NCBI RefSeq assembly: GCF_000220395.1
Contig: NW_004086030.1
Coordinates: 1-43,614, forward strand
DNA: 43,614 bases
Reading direction: 5' to 3'
Source: Ichthyophthirius multifiliis
Lineage: Eukaryota > Ciliophora > Oligohymenophorea > Hymenostomatida
Below, in pieces: positions 1 through 11,455 of this stretch (the first letter of the stretch is position 1; every line of letters begins with the position of its first letter). The notes under the pieces were generated by a model that saw nothing but the letters and a program-made list of their open reading frames with translations, made no database searches and was not told the DNA's origin. A program made the position numbers and the translations under genes.

Positions 1-1169
1 TTCTTTAACTTTTTAAACCTATTCTAATTTTTTCACATCAACATCATATTTATTATTCTAAAACCCTTTTGGCAATTTAACTTCTGTAGATTTTTCAAAA
101 GTAGGAATTCCAATTCCCATTTTTTTCTCATAAATTCTTTTATTAATACTTGCCTATATATACTAATCTTCAGTCTTAAAATCTTCCAAAACACACTCCA
201 CACCTCTAATTTTCTGCCTTTTATCCCCAAATCTCTAACAATTTCCTTCCACTTTTATACCAATAATATACAATCCTCCTAAAATGCTTAATTCGATTTC
301 TTTTTTATAAACTCCGACATTATTAGGGCTAAAACTAGCCTTTAGAGATGTTACCTGATTTGGATTTAAAATGAATTTCTTCGGAAGTATTTAAAAACAA
401 GGCAGTCTTAATACTTCTATATCTAAAGGTAATTTATTATGTCTATTTTCAATATCAAAGCCATTATCTCTGTGATCATTGGCATTACATTCACCGAATT
501 TTATTATTTATTTGAATAATTTTATCTAAGGGAAAGTACTTTTTACTTAGTAAGAGATTACTAATTAATCATCTTTTGGTTCTTCATCATCATCGAATTA
601 AAAAATTGAATAATAGTTAAATTCTTAGACTAAAATTTTCTATTCAGATAAATTCTAGGCGTATTTTCTACACTGTTATACATGTTCGTATTTTACTTCT
701 GAATTGCATTCAAATATTAACTTAGTATTGGAATATGGCTATATTATTCCATTATTTGGCTTCACACACATTATTTATTCTGTTATTTCTCTTCCTTATC
801 CAGCTGGCGTTTATAAGGTAACGAATTCATCCTGAAAAATTATTAAATATAAATTTATTAAATATATTAAAAATTATAAAGAAAAAAAAATAAAAAAATA
901 CATTAGGATTAAATACACCTAATTTCATCAATACTTTAAATTTTTATGGTTTCGGTGTATTATTAATTAAATATCCAGTATGTTTTTTCTATTAACCAAA
1001 ATAAATTTCACCAAAATCAATATTAGTAATCTAAGATTATTATTCATCTAAAATAACTTTATTATAGTCAACTGCAGTAGCACTAATATCTATTTTTCCT
1101 ATATTTTATATATCTTCAATATGAACTTCAATTAAACCTCTAAAAATACCTGAATCTTTTTAACTATAA

Positions 1170-1223
<54 letters not shown>

Positions 1224-2021
1224 TTACTTATAAATAATCTTTACTCTTTATTTTTATCCTTATTATAATACAAAATTAAATGGTTCAATTTTTATTTATT
1301 ACATACATTCTGTTATAAGTTTCACTTTTCCTTATTATTTTCCTATATTTTCAAAATTAATATACCTAACAGCATCTTTAGAAATTCTTATGAAACCTAA
1401 ATCTAAAAAATCATCGTATTTTATATCAGCTTAAGGTCTCCTTGCATATACAGGAACCAAAATTTTATGTTTTTTACCTTCATCTTCATATTCTATTATC
1501 AATTCATCCGAAAAATTCTCTAATAATGCAGTTTCAAAATTAATATACAACTTCCCACACATTCCCGATGCCAATTAAACTGAAGAATCGAATTCAACCC
1601 AAAATTTATTAGTTTTAGGTTAAAAAACACGGATTCTCTTACCTACTTTACTCAAATTCTATACATATAAAATTGTTTAATAAGGTTAATTAGCTTCAAT
1701 ATTGTCAAAAACTATTTCTTAAGGTATTATTTCAAGTATTTTCTATGTATTTGTTATAGTTTTAATCCTTTTTACATTTAAAAACTCAGATGCTGTACTT
1801 GGGCGACTTATTATATTACGATGTTTACCAAATTTAGTATTATTTGCAAATGTTGTGGATTTTTTCAATGAATGATCATTATTAAAAATTTCTAAATTTG
1901 TAGAATCATCAATAAATGAAGTATTATAACTAGTATTTTTTTTATCTTTTTTATTATTTTAAGTTTATCTAACTTTAACTTTAGGTTTTGCGGAAAATGC
2001 ACGATTTTTAAGTTTTTACAT
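1..2021 (-). CDS. ASH/MSP-domain axonemal protein (CFAP/HYDIN type), 3' end outside window
   Basis: Three exons read with the ciliate code: 2021-1228, 1163-902 and 831-1, the last running off the left edge. All junctions are GT/AG and in phase; introns are 64 bp (1164-1227, an AT microsatellite) and 70 bp (832-901). The start is the first ATG of an open frame; no in-frame ATG lies upstream. The basic N-terminal 90 residues are followed by repeated immunoglobulin-like ASH/MSP modules, seen as FGEIYFGQQ, PNNGIIQPYS and FSPNNVGVYKKEI blocks. Such modules occur in ciliary proteins of the HYDIN, CFAP74, CFAP221 and CFAP47 groups, which sit in the central-pair apparatus or at the ciliary base. I cannot choose among them. 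Family is fairly sure, exact orthologue is not. Confidence 0.75.
832..901 (-). other. Intron of the ASH-domain gene
   Basis: A 70-bp AT-only-like stretch bounded by GT and AG on the minus strand. Removing it joins two in-phase exons; the coding frame on either side has G/C-containing codons while the intron has almost none. Confidence 0.7.
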
Positions 2022-2066
2022 TGATTTTAATGAATTTCCGAACTTATTATTAAGTGTTTATTTTTT

Positions 2067-2070
<4 letters not shown>

Positions 2071-2126
<56 letters not shown>
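2071..2126. repeat. AT dinucleotide microsatellite
   Basis: About 28 AT units directly upstream of the ASH-domain gene start and between it and the divergent RNASEH2B gene. Similar AT tracts occur at 1172-1216 and 14857-14897, both inside introns. Confidence 0.95.
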
Positions 2127-2127
<1 letters not shown>

Positions 2128-2531
2128 TGTATTTTTTTATTTATTAAATAATTATTAATAAATAATTTCTCAATTAATAAAATTTTCATTTATTTTTTAT
2201 TAAAAATATATATTTTATTTTAATTCAAAAATTAAATGAAAATTTATTTTTAATTATTTTATATATTTTTTCTTTTATTATTATTTATTTTTTTAAATCT
2301 ATTTATTAAATTTAAATAAAGTTATATTTTTTTAAAAAGTTTTTATTTTTAAACAATTATTTTATATTTTTTAAAATATATTAATTTTTATAAAAATCTA
2401 AAAATATTAAAAATATTATTATTATATATAATAAATATTTTACGCGCTAAATAAAAATAAACAAAATGTAAAAAAATCCTGAATAAATAAAAATTTTCGC
2501 GTTTTCTAATTGTCCTTTATTTTAAAATGAA
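2127..2531. promoter_or_regulatory. Divergent intergenic region (ASH gene / RNASEH2B)
   Basis: About 400 bp, over 90% AT, with no coding frame. It separates two divergent genes, so it should hold both promoters. The only non-AT islands are CGCG-containing words at about 2442 and 2499, some 90 and 35 bp before the RNASEH2B start. No promoter element can be named. Confidence 0.35.
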
Positions 2532-3340
2532 ATGTCTAATTTCGAATATTTTGAATTAAAAAACACTATAAACAACGAAAACTATAATCGCCGTTACTTA
2601 TACAATAAAATAAACAATGAAACCATTTGTGAGATATTAAAAACTGAATATTAGGGTTCTATTTTTATTTAAAATAATGTAATATCAAATGGTTCATATT
2701 TGAATATAATTGAAATAGATCCTTTATTATTATCTATTTCATATTTAAATAAGTCTCGGGGTGTTCCTACATCAGAATTTAAAGGTCATTTTAAATATTT
2801 AGAAGAAATATTTTAAAGTAATGAGCCCAAAGAAGAAAAAGGATTTAAAATTTTAAAAGATAACAAACGTATAATGAGAGATTTGTAGAAAATATGCGAT
2901 ATATAGAATGATTTTTACAATGAGAAAATGTATAGAATAAATAACTAGAAATTATAATAATTTTTAAATGAAAAAATAGATAAAGCAAGAAATGCCTTCA
3001 TGAAAAATCCTCTTTCTTTTTAAAAAATTAACACTAAGGAAATTATTAGTGATGACGAATATTTTGGATTAGAATTTATTTATTAATAAATTCCTACTGA
3101 TTTATTTGTTAGTCTAGTTTTAAATGAAAGGAATTATACTTTTGATTAATTCGAAAAATTCAAAAAATAAAATTTTTCTTCTTCGAGTTAATTTTAAGAA
3201 GATGAAAACGGGCTAAATGAAAATCTTAATAAAAACTTAATTAGTACTAATAAAAAAAATACTAATCAAAAATAATAAAAAAAAAATCTCCTATTAAAGT
3301 TTAAGCGAATAAAATTGATAATTTTTTTAAAAAAAAATGA
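2532..3340 (+). CDS. RNASEH2B: Ribonuclease H2 subunit B
   Basis: Non-catalytic subunit of the trimeric RNase H2, which removes ribonucleotides from DNA and RNA from RNA:DNA hybrids in the nucleus. A single exon gives about 269 aa. The N-terminal triple-barrel region carries QGSIFIQNNVISNGSYL followed by IDPLLLSISYL, the family hallmark (known RNASEH2B: strand, DG/NGS turn, then PIDPLFLLLPYL). The helical part contains DLQKICDIQ and the later EYFGLEFIYQQIPTDLF. The start at 2532 is used because the ATG five bases earlier is in another frame. The C-terminal tail is out of frame: after the A10 run at 3277-3286 the -1 frame reads QANKIDNFFKKK then TGA at 3338-3340, a PCNA-binding PIP box as in the human tail. 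In the uninterrupted frame the stop would be 3405-3407. One missing A in the run is the likely cause. Confidence 0.88.
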
Positions 3341-3444
3341 ATTTTATATGTTTTTAATTTAGTTTTTATATAAAAATAATGTTTTTCTTATCAATATAAA
3401 AAATTGAAATTAAAAATAAAAAAATAGATATTAAATTATAATAT

Positions 3445-3755
3445 TTTATTGCCTTTTTTTATTTTAATTAATTTTAAAAAAATCATATTTTTCGTTTTTT
3501 TCTAGAAAAGTCGTACTTATTTAATACACTGAATAAGAATAAAATATATTAAATACACAAATTGATATAAAAAAAAATATATAATATAATCATTACAATT
3601 ACTAGAAAATGGACTATAATACAATCAATTAATATAAAAGGACAATAATTTATATAGAAAAATAATAATTTATATAAAAAAACATGAATAAAAAACAAAA
3701 CAAAGATAATTATTATCTTAATCAAATTCATATAATTTTAATTTAAAAAAGCAAT
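3445..3755. terminator. Paired 3'-end motifs between convergent genes
   Basis: Downstream of RNASEH2B the plus strand reads ATTGCC plus T7 (3448-3460), about 108 bp after its stop. Downstream of the converging gene at 3784-4233 the minus strand reads ATTGC plus T6 (3745-3755), about 30 bp after its stop. Similar words occur elsewhere in the window. A role in 3'-end formation is inference from position only. Confidence 0.25.
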
Positions 3756-3783
3756 CTATAAAATTTACAAAAAATAAACAAAT

Positions 3784-4233
3784 TCAATCATCATCAATTT
3801 TATCATCATCTTTTATATAAACATTAGTTTTTACTGATTTTTTATGATCATAAAGTTTTTTCATATCCTCCCTCATTTTATCATCTACTTAATAATTATC
3901 ATTATATTCCGAATTCTTTTTCATTATTGGTTCAGCACTTTTCCACATATAACTAGATCCTAATGCTCTAGAATAATAAAAAGTAAATAAACCCATACAA
4001 ACCAAACTTATATCTTTCAAAAATAAAGGATTATTATATAATAAAAATTTCTTTTTATATGCGACAACTAAGCCACTTAAAAAAAATCCTTATAATGAAT
4101 ATTCTATTATTTTTTCGGCTTTTAATCCTAATGATAATAAATTTCTTTCTTTTTCTGTAATTTTATCTGATTACAATATATCTTATACTGCTTTTGTTCT
4201 CCTGTTGTATTTACTTTCTGAAAAATAATTCAT
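3784..4233 (-). CDS. Small protein with two membrane segments, family not recognised
   Basis: Uninterrupted 149-aa frame in the ciliate code, ATG at 4231-4233, TGA at 3784-3786. The first 50 residues are charged. Two hydrophobic stretches follow (about residues 52-66, GFFLSGLVVAY, and 75-95, LFLKDISLVCMGLFTFYY), separated by a short basic loop, then a hydrophilic acidic tail ending in repeated Asp. The two-helix layout resembles a small membrane hairpin protein of an organelle, but no family could be named. Gln codons are TAA, as in the neighbours. Convergent with RNASEH2B. Confidence 0.75.
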
Positions 4234-5846
4234 TTCTTTTTTTTAGAGATATAAAATATTTATTATAATATTTATATATTAATATATTTTTGCTTTATTT
4301 TCAAATGAATAAAAACCACTTTAATAATTATATATATATATAATATCGGTATATAAAATTTATTTAGTCTTCAAAAAAAAAGTATATTAAATGCATTAAT
4401 ATGAAAATTATAAGAACATATAAAAAATTAATTAAGTTCTATAAGATTAAAATAGTTAATATAAATTTTCTGAATAGATTTATATAAAAATAAAATTGAA
4501 TTTTATATTTTTTATATTTTTAAATAAATTCATAAATTTAATTAACCTTTATTTTTCTATGATTAAATGTAAAATTTTAGGACACTCTCAATTAAATGTG
4601 TTATTTCTAAATAACTCATATAATAATCATCAAAAATAGACTATAATTATCTCAAAGTCTTTAGAATTTTAAATATTATTTTTAAATTTAAGCAACTCCA
4701 TATTTTTTTTCAATCGAATTAGCATAAAGACTTTAACTAGCTCAAAGGAGAAAATTAATATTTAAAATATAAATTTTAGATTATAAATCAGTTTATTCAA
4801 AAAACTTAGTAAGTATTTATACATATTTATCTTATTTTAAGTTCCCTTGATTAAATTAAATCTAATCCTTTTTAGGGATTGCACCCTACACTAATATTTT
4901 TTCCTTTTCTGTACATATTTAGATCTTTTAAACTGGTATTTTTTAATCTTTATTATATATCAAAATTAATCTTTTTTAATTTTATTAAAATACAATATAG
5001 AATTTAAGAAAATATTTATCCCAAATTACTTTCTTATTTATATTAATTTTTTTATTTTTAAATTATTGCATTTTATTCTTTGAGTTATGTTTTTTAGATT
5101 GGTTACTTCTTTATTTTCGGATATATATTTCTGACTGTTTCTAGGGTATTCTTTAATATAATTACTGAAATATTCTATATCTATATTCTCGATTTTCTGT
5201 GGTTTAACAGATTTTAGCTTAATAACTTCTAATTATTTTTGTTTTTCTCCATAAATTTACTAAATTCTACTTATATATTTCTCACTAAATCTCAAGTAGC
5301 GATAGTTTAAGGTTTATACTACTTGAGTATCTCAAATTCTATCTGTTTTTAATCTTATTATAGTTCCTTTTAGTAATTTGTTTTAATTAATTTATTATTT
5401 ATATTTTATTTTTTTCTATAATTTGAATAAAATGATATATTAAATAATATTTAGGTATGTATTTGATTAATATTATAATATATATTTTCAAATTTGCGCA
5501 TATAATTTCTAATATTATTTTATTAATACTATTTATTTCTATACACATTACTTGCTCATAATTTTTTTATAAAACATAAAATAAAAAAGCAATCCTTTTA
5601 TCAAAAATTTTTATTGCCTTTTTTTTTTTTTTTCATTGATTGAGAATATTTTGAAAAAAAAAAATAGAGAAAAAATTTAAAAAATTATGAATAAGAAATA
5701 CATAGTTTAATAATTTTAATTTAAAAAAAAAAATTAAATTTTTATTGTATAAAAAATAAATTATAATTTTTTTTTTATTAATTTCTTATTAAAAATAAAT
5801 AAATTATAAGTTAAAAATAAAATATATAAAAACAAAGAATAATAAT
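4234..5846. other. Long AT-rich intergenic region
   Basis: About 1.6 kb separating a divergent pair (small membrane gene on minus, NIMA-like kinase on plus). It holds the weak transposase-like frame described separately (about 4930-5390), short AT repeats, and at 5583-5625 two ATTGC-T-run words facing each other (minus-sense at 5583-5593, plus-sense at 5613 onward). Otherwise I see nothing. Confidence 0.5.
4930..5390 (-). pseudogene. Possible Tc1/IS630-like transposase helix-turn-helix relic
   Basis: A minus-strand frame of about 125 codons, interrupted near 5300, reads YLRFSEKYISRIQQIYG, then KPQKIENIDIEYFSNYI, EYPRNSQKYISENK and NITQRIKCNNLKIKK. The spacing (a first helical unit, a KPxKI linker, then a segment shaped like xxYIxxxPxxSxxxIS and a final recognition-like helix) resembles the paired DNA-binding region of Tc1/mariner and IS630 transposases. 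No DDE catalytic motif was found toward lower coordinates, and I see no clear terminal inverted repeats. It could equally be an exon of an unknown degraded gene. Very tentative. Confidence 0.25.
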
Positions 5847-6723
5847 ATGTCCCTTTAAGAATTTAATATTATAAAAAAACTTGGTAATATTTTAATAATT
5901 AATATAAAAAAATCAATATCAATTTAAAATAAATTTATTAATTACTATACCTAAAAAAAAAAAAAAATTCCTTCTATATTAAAAAAAAATATTATATATT
6001 TTAAAGGAGAAGGAGCTTACAGTAATGTTTACAAAGTTAAAAAAATAAGTGATAATTAAGAATATGCTTTAAAAAAAGTTAAGCTTTTAAATTTATCAGA
6101 TAAAGAGAAAGAAAATGCATTAAATGAAGTCAGAATTCTCGCATCAATAAGGTCTATAAATGTAATTGGCTATAAGGAAGCTTTTTTAGACGAAGCTTCG
6201 AATTCTTTATGGTATACTTATCTAAATTTTATAATAAATATTATTATTTTAATTTAATAATTGAAAAAAAATACAAAAAATATAACATTTATAAATACTA
6301 ATTATTATTTATATATAAAGTATTATAATGGAATATGCTAATAATGGTGATTTATACTAAAAAATAGTAGATGGTTAAAAAAAAGGTTAACTATTACCAG
6401 AAAATGAAATATGGGAAATTTTTATATAAGTTTATACAAAAAAAAAAAAATCGATTTTTTATTTATGAAAATAAATATAAAAAAAAGGTAGTTAAAGGTT
6501 TAAAAGTACTGCACAAATTAAAAATATTCCACCGAGATTTAAAAGTATAAAAATAAAAAAAAAAAACAAAAAAAACAAAAATAAGAGTGCAAACGTCTTT
6601 CTAACAAAAGAAGGAGTAGTAAAATTAGGAGATATGAATGTTTCAAAAGTTGCAAAAAAAGGTCTTCTTCATACTCAAACAGGAACACCATATTACGCAA
6701 GGTAAATCATTTTTATAAAATAT

Positions 6724-6763
<40 letters not shown>

Positions 6764-7869
6764 ATATATTTTATATTTATAATATCACAATAAAGCCCCG
6801 AAGTATGGAAAGATAAATCCTATGATAGTAAATCTGATATGTGGTCATTAGGTTGTGTATTATATGAAGTAACAACTTTAAAGCCTCCTTTTAGAGCTGA
6901 AGATATGGAAGGTTTATACAAAAAAGTTATAAAAGGACATTATCCGAAAATCCCTTCTCATTATTCCTTAGATTTGGCACATATAATTCGTTTGTTATTA
7001 TAAGTATAACCTCATTTGAGACCTTCATGTGAAAAAATATTACAAATGCCAATAATTATAAGTAAAATGAATGAGAATATGCTTATGGAATCCACAGAAG
7101 AGAATTGTGATAACTTATTAAACACTATAAGAATTCCAAATAACATAAATAAGCTTTACGAAAGACTTCCAAAGCCAAATTATTAACCATTATAATCATT
7201 TAAAAGGACGAATTATTAATAAAATAATTATGAAGAATAACAGAGTATAATTTAATATATGAATCAACCAAAAGGAATTTCCAAATCTTAATAATAACTT
7301 ATTCTACCGAAAATATAAATAAAAAATTTATGTGAATTAAATAAAAACTAATCAAATTACGAAAGCGTAAACGCAAGTTAAATTTCTTTAATATAAAAAA
7401 ATAATAATAATAATGATATTTTATAAGAAAATAAAGGATAAAAAGAAAAGAAGACTATTAATTATTAAAATAAATTAAATAATACGATATTAAAAGTGAA
7501 AAACTCATAATTAATGGAAAAAAAGCAATCAACGAATATCATTCTTCATTAGATCATTATAAACTAATAAATAATCCCTCTACAAATAAAATTTCAACTT
7601 TAATATCTATTAATAATAATAATATTTTAGATAAACAATAGAAATTGCCTAGTATTCTTTCAACTAAAATACTAAATTAACAAGATATTTCATATAGAAA
7701 TGATGATTATAAACTTAAATAACTTGTAAAAGCTTATAATTAAGATTATTCAATTAAAGATAAATATGTATCACTTTAAAAAAATAAAAAAAAAAATATG
7801 CTTTCGAATAGAAATTCAAACGTATAAAAAATTTTGTATCCATATTCAGAAAAAAAAATATTCCTCTGA
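5847..7869 (+). CDS. NIMA-related (NEK) serine/threonine kinase
   Basis: Six exons (5847-5883, 6007-6211, 6321-6429, 6488-6544, 6586-6701, 6796-7869), all GT/AG and in phase, about 532 aa. The kinase domain is at the N-terminus: glycine loop GEGAYSNVYKV, Lys in YALKKVKLL, catalytic loop HRDLKSANVFL, activation segment with GTPYYASPEVW, then SDMWSLGCVLYE. The segment after the metal-binding Asp reads GDMNVSK in place of DFG, a change also known in some protist NEKs. The roughly 250-residue tail is Gln/Asn-rich with a short repeated KLPSIL-like motif. NEKs control cilia length and mitosis, and ciliates have many. One break: after the A7 run at 7518-7524 the tail continues in the -1 frame to TGA at 7867-7869; the original frame runs on through non-coding sequence. 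Confidence 0.88.
6545..6585 (+). other. 41-bp intron inside the kinase catalytic loop
   Basis: The shortest intron of this gene. It starts with GTATAAAA and ends in AATAAG, and splits the catalytic loop between HRDLK and SANVFL. Its removal is required for the motif to be continuous, which supports it strongly. Confidence 0.8.
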
Positions 7870-8110
7870 TAAATAATAATATGAAAAAAAATATATATAT
7901 AAAAAAATAAACTTTTAAATAAAAATCGCATTATTTTTTGTTATATTAATATTATATTCATTATACTATTTTATATATATTTATTATATAATAATTGTTA
8001 TATCTTTTTACTTTATTTTATAATAATTAAATAGTTTAATAATAAAATAAATAAATATATATATATATATATTATCCTTTAAAAAAAAATATATTAGTTT
8101 TTTTTTTTTT

Positions 8111-9562
8111 TCAAATTAAAGAATTCATTTCTTTATATTTTTAATAAGCTTAAATCGCTTCTTAGAAAGCTTCACTATTCTTTGTATTTAAAGGTTGATT
8201 ATTCATTATTACTTACATTTTTAACATTTTTTCATATATTTTTTTATTTTCCTCATCTAAATCCTAAAATAAATATATATATATATAAATAATATATTTA
8301 AATATAATTAAATTAATACTCTTTTATCTTATAATTGAACATCACACTTGCTCTCCAAACTTTTAAATTTGGAAGCCCAATTTCTATTTTTATTTTCTAA
8401 ATCTTGTACATCTTCAGTCATCATATTAATATCATGTTTATATTTTTAATCATTTCTTTTAATAAAAAAAAAAAAAAGAAAATTAAAATTAAATTTTTCT
8501 ATATTTACATTTATACTAATCTTGTATGATCATGATTCATTTATTCTTTAATAATTCTTTTATTAGAGATTTTTTATTCCAAAACATAAATTTAATATTC
8601 TAAGTTTTTAACATAACTTTCTCTATTTTGTTTTTCATTTTTAAGTCTTAAAATTTTCTAATCTACTTCATTAAAGGCTGTTTATCTAATTCTATTATCA
8701 TTTATATCACCTTAAATTATTAAAAAAAAATATATATATATATATATATTTTTATTCATAAAAAAAAAAAACAAAAAACTTAAAAAAAGTTCAGAATTAT
8801 TATTTAAAACATAACTTTAATATTAATTCCTTAACCCGTAGTCTTTTTATAAATCTTCGTATTAGAAATTTTCATCTTCATCCATATATAATTCATTTGC
8901 AATTCCATTATTTACATCATAATTATCCTATAAAGCAATTGGTTTGACAGGATTTTAATAAACTTCATTTTTTAAATTATGTTTTTTATCAGATAAAAAT
9001 TATCTTGATAATGATAAATATAAAGGATTTGTTTATCTTGTATATGAATCCTGAGCATATTTTTTCAAAACAGTAGCTTACGAATTATTTTTATTTTAAC
9101 ATTAACTTTATTTAAGAATTCCTTTCTGTTGTTATTATGTCTATGGTATATCTTCTTCAACATTATTTATTTATTATTGTTCTTATACTATATATATATA
9201 TTTTTATTTTTTTAAATTATGTCTCATATTTTTTTATTTTTACTAGTTTATTCAACTTCCGGAATCGCTGGCTATACTGGTTATGGATTTAGATAAACTG
9301 GTTATTATTCTTGAATACAATTTTCCTTTTTTTATTTTTTATTTTTTTTTCAAAAGGAAATAAATAATTTATATACTGTTAAAGGTTCTGTTCTATAAAC
9401 AGTTCTATCATATGGCGGAGTAAGCCCTTCTATTTCATATTAACTACCAGAAGGTGGGATTTAAGGATATTAAATTGCATATGAACCTTTATATTGAGAA
9501 AATGGAATTTAATGAGTATGTGTTGTTACTAATTTATTTTCTAATATTTAATTTATTTACAT
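8111..9562 (-). CDS. Gln/Pro-rich protein with C-terminal coiled coil
   Basis: Six exons (9562-9377, 9325-9244, 9187-8780, 8710-8509, 8455-8320, 8263-8111) joined by five GT/AG introns of 51-69 bp, every phase consistent, giving 388 aa. The start is the only in-frame ATG before the first Pro-rich exon. Residues 15-90 are rich in Pro, Gln and Tyr; residues about 100-225 are Gln/Asn-rich with an acidic MDEDENFQYEDL patch; from about 230 a charged heptad-like coiled coil runs to the end (NEVDQKILRLKNEKQN, later DLDEENKKIYEKMLK). No enzyme motif is present. A structural or cytoskeletal role is inference; the family is not recognised. It converges with the upstream kinase, the two stops being about 240 bp apart. 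Confidence 0.8.
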
Positions 9563-9751
9563 TTATTTATAATTTTTTCTTTATTTTATATTATTTTTTA
9601 TTTATCAATTTTATTTTTAGAAAGTTTCAAATATTTAAATAATTTTTATTATTTAGAAATATAAATTATTAAATTTTATTAAATGATAGAACAAACATAT
9701 TATATTATAAATATATTTACTTTAAATATATTAAAAAAATAATTTAAAAAT

Positions 9752-9760
9752 AAAAGCAAT
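9752..9760 (-). terminator. ATTGC-T-run word downstream of protease relic
   Basis: Minus-strand ATTGCTTTT about 150 bp after the end of the decayed protease frame, the same word seen after two other genes in the window. Function is inferred from position only. Confidence 0.2.
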
Positions 9761-9912
9761 CATTTAAATTTATTCTAACATTCTTAATTTTACTCCAAAA
9801 AAATAAGTTTTTCAGTATCACTATATATCTATATTTAACTTACTTTTACCTTTTATACTTTAAAAAATAATACATTTTTTTACCACCAATTAAAATACTC
9901 ATTAAAAAAAAA

Positions 9913-11060
9913 TCAATAACTTTAATTAAAAATATTTTAATATTCTATAACGTCCATAACATAACTAATTTCCTCCCAAAGTGCTTCTTCATTAAAACTA
10001 GATTTAGAAGATACAAATAGATTCTTTTTTATTTATAATCTAATACAATATAATTATTTCTAAAAGCAGAATCTCCCCAGAATGACTTAGCCATTATCTA
10101 AACTTTATTATATATTTAAATAGCAGTTATATTTTCATTTTAATTATTTACAATAAAGTAATAAATTTGAAGAATTTACATTTAAATTTACACATTCATT
10201 CATTCATTCATTCTTTTTAAAAAAATAATTACTAAAATCCTAATTATGTATCCTCATTATATCTATAGATTTTTTCATTTATTCACGAACAAAATTATTC
10301 AATATATTCAGGAATAATACACTCTCTGCAAAAAAACTTAATTAAAAACATAAATAATTTATTCCGCAATATTTTTAGGCAAGACTAATGCAGTATTTTA
10401 TAAACTAAAACGGGCTAATTATTAATTTTGGATTTATATATGGTTTTTATTAGAATATCTTATTATTATTTTTTATTCGTTTTATATACTATTAAATTTA
10501 AACTCAAAAATGCTAATAATTACTTTATAGAGATATTTATCATTTTTTTAAATAAATTCTTAAAATATTCTTTATCATTTATGTATACATTTTATGGAAT
10601 ATTTATGTATTTTATTTAAAATTTTTCTGATATATGTATGCATTTTTATTAATTTACTTCTTCTTTACAATGAAATAACTATAAAATAAAATAAATTTTA
10701 ACATAATAATAATATAAATGTATAATATAATTACTTATTTATTTATTATTAAATGATCTACTAAATATAAACCAAAAACTTTTATATAAACTTTTGGATA
10801 AATATTTTATAATTTTTTCCCATAACTAGTTTCTATTTTATTTTATTTTTTAAAAACTAATTTTATATTAAACAAAGAAATAAACAATATTCAACATATT
10901 AATTATATTTATCAATATAATTCAAATCGCTTTCCAAATTTTATAAACCAAAACCAATAATTCCATCTACATTTAAACATTATTATTCTTGAAGTCTTTA
11001 AACATGTATAAACTAAAAGTCTTTAATTTGTTTATTAATTTTTTTATTATCTAAATAGAT
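9913..11060 (-). pseudogene. Decayed pepsin-family (A1) aspartyl protease
   Basis: Pieces of a pepsin-like protease appear in family order on the minus strand, but in different frames. Near 10970 is VDGIIGFGLQNL (known family motif DGIlGLG). Near 10400 is FSLQNTALVLPKNIAEQI, which lines up with the second active-site region (family: DSGTSLxxLPxxI). Near 10080 is GDSAFRNNYIVLDY, matching the C-terminal LGDxFLRxYYxVFD block. The Asp and Gly of the second DTG/DSG are not present, and the N-terminal active site was not found. One break falls at a T6 run (10025-10030), as in other genes here, but the losses go beyond that. The last frame ends with TGA at 9913-9915. Either a pseudogene or a fast-evolving inactive homologue; family moderately sure. 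Confidence 0.5.
10197..10213. repeat. Short CATT tandem repeat
   Basis: Four head-to-tail ATTC units inside the protease relic. On the minus strand they read as repeated GAAT. Confidence 0.85.
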
Positions 11061-11455
11061 TTATGTACTAAATAAACTATCCTATTCAATTTATATTTTT
11101 ACTAAAAAAAATAAAAAATGAGAATACATATTGCATATAATCGATTCAATTTTTTTTAAATAATTTTCGAATAATTATTAAATTTATTATTTATAAAAAT
11201 ATAAAAATCTATTTTATACCAACTGAAAAGATGATTTCAATTATATATATTTTACATTTATAAAAATAAAAATTTTAAAAGCCGAAATTATTTTTAAAAA
11301 AAATATTATTATAGATATAAAATTATAAATTAAAAATTCATAAAAAAATATAACTTTTAATAAAAATAACATATATAAACACGCGGATTAATTTTTTAAA
11401 AATTGAAAAAAATATAAATAATTAAAAATAAAAAAAAATAAAAAAGTAAAGTAAA
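11061..11455. promoter_or_regulatory. Upstream region of the CCCH gene
   Basis: About 395 bp between the protease relic (minus) and the CCCH gene (plus), nearly all A and T with no frame. A single GC island, CACGCGGAT at about 11382, lies 70 bp before the start codon. No further signal was recognised. Confidence 0.3.

Noticed and set aside
3549-3731. 60-codon minus-strand frame
   Set aside because: Almost only Ile, Phe, Leu and Tyr, as expected from AT-rich DNA; it lies in the 3' region between convergent genes.
9454-9642. 62-codon plus-strand frame
   Set aside because: Overlaps the first exon of the Q/P-rich gene on the minus strand, which has consistent introns and phases.
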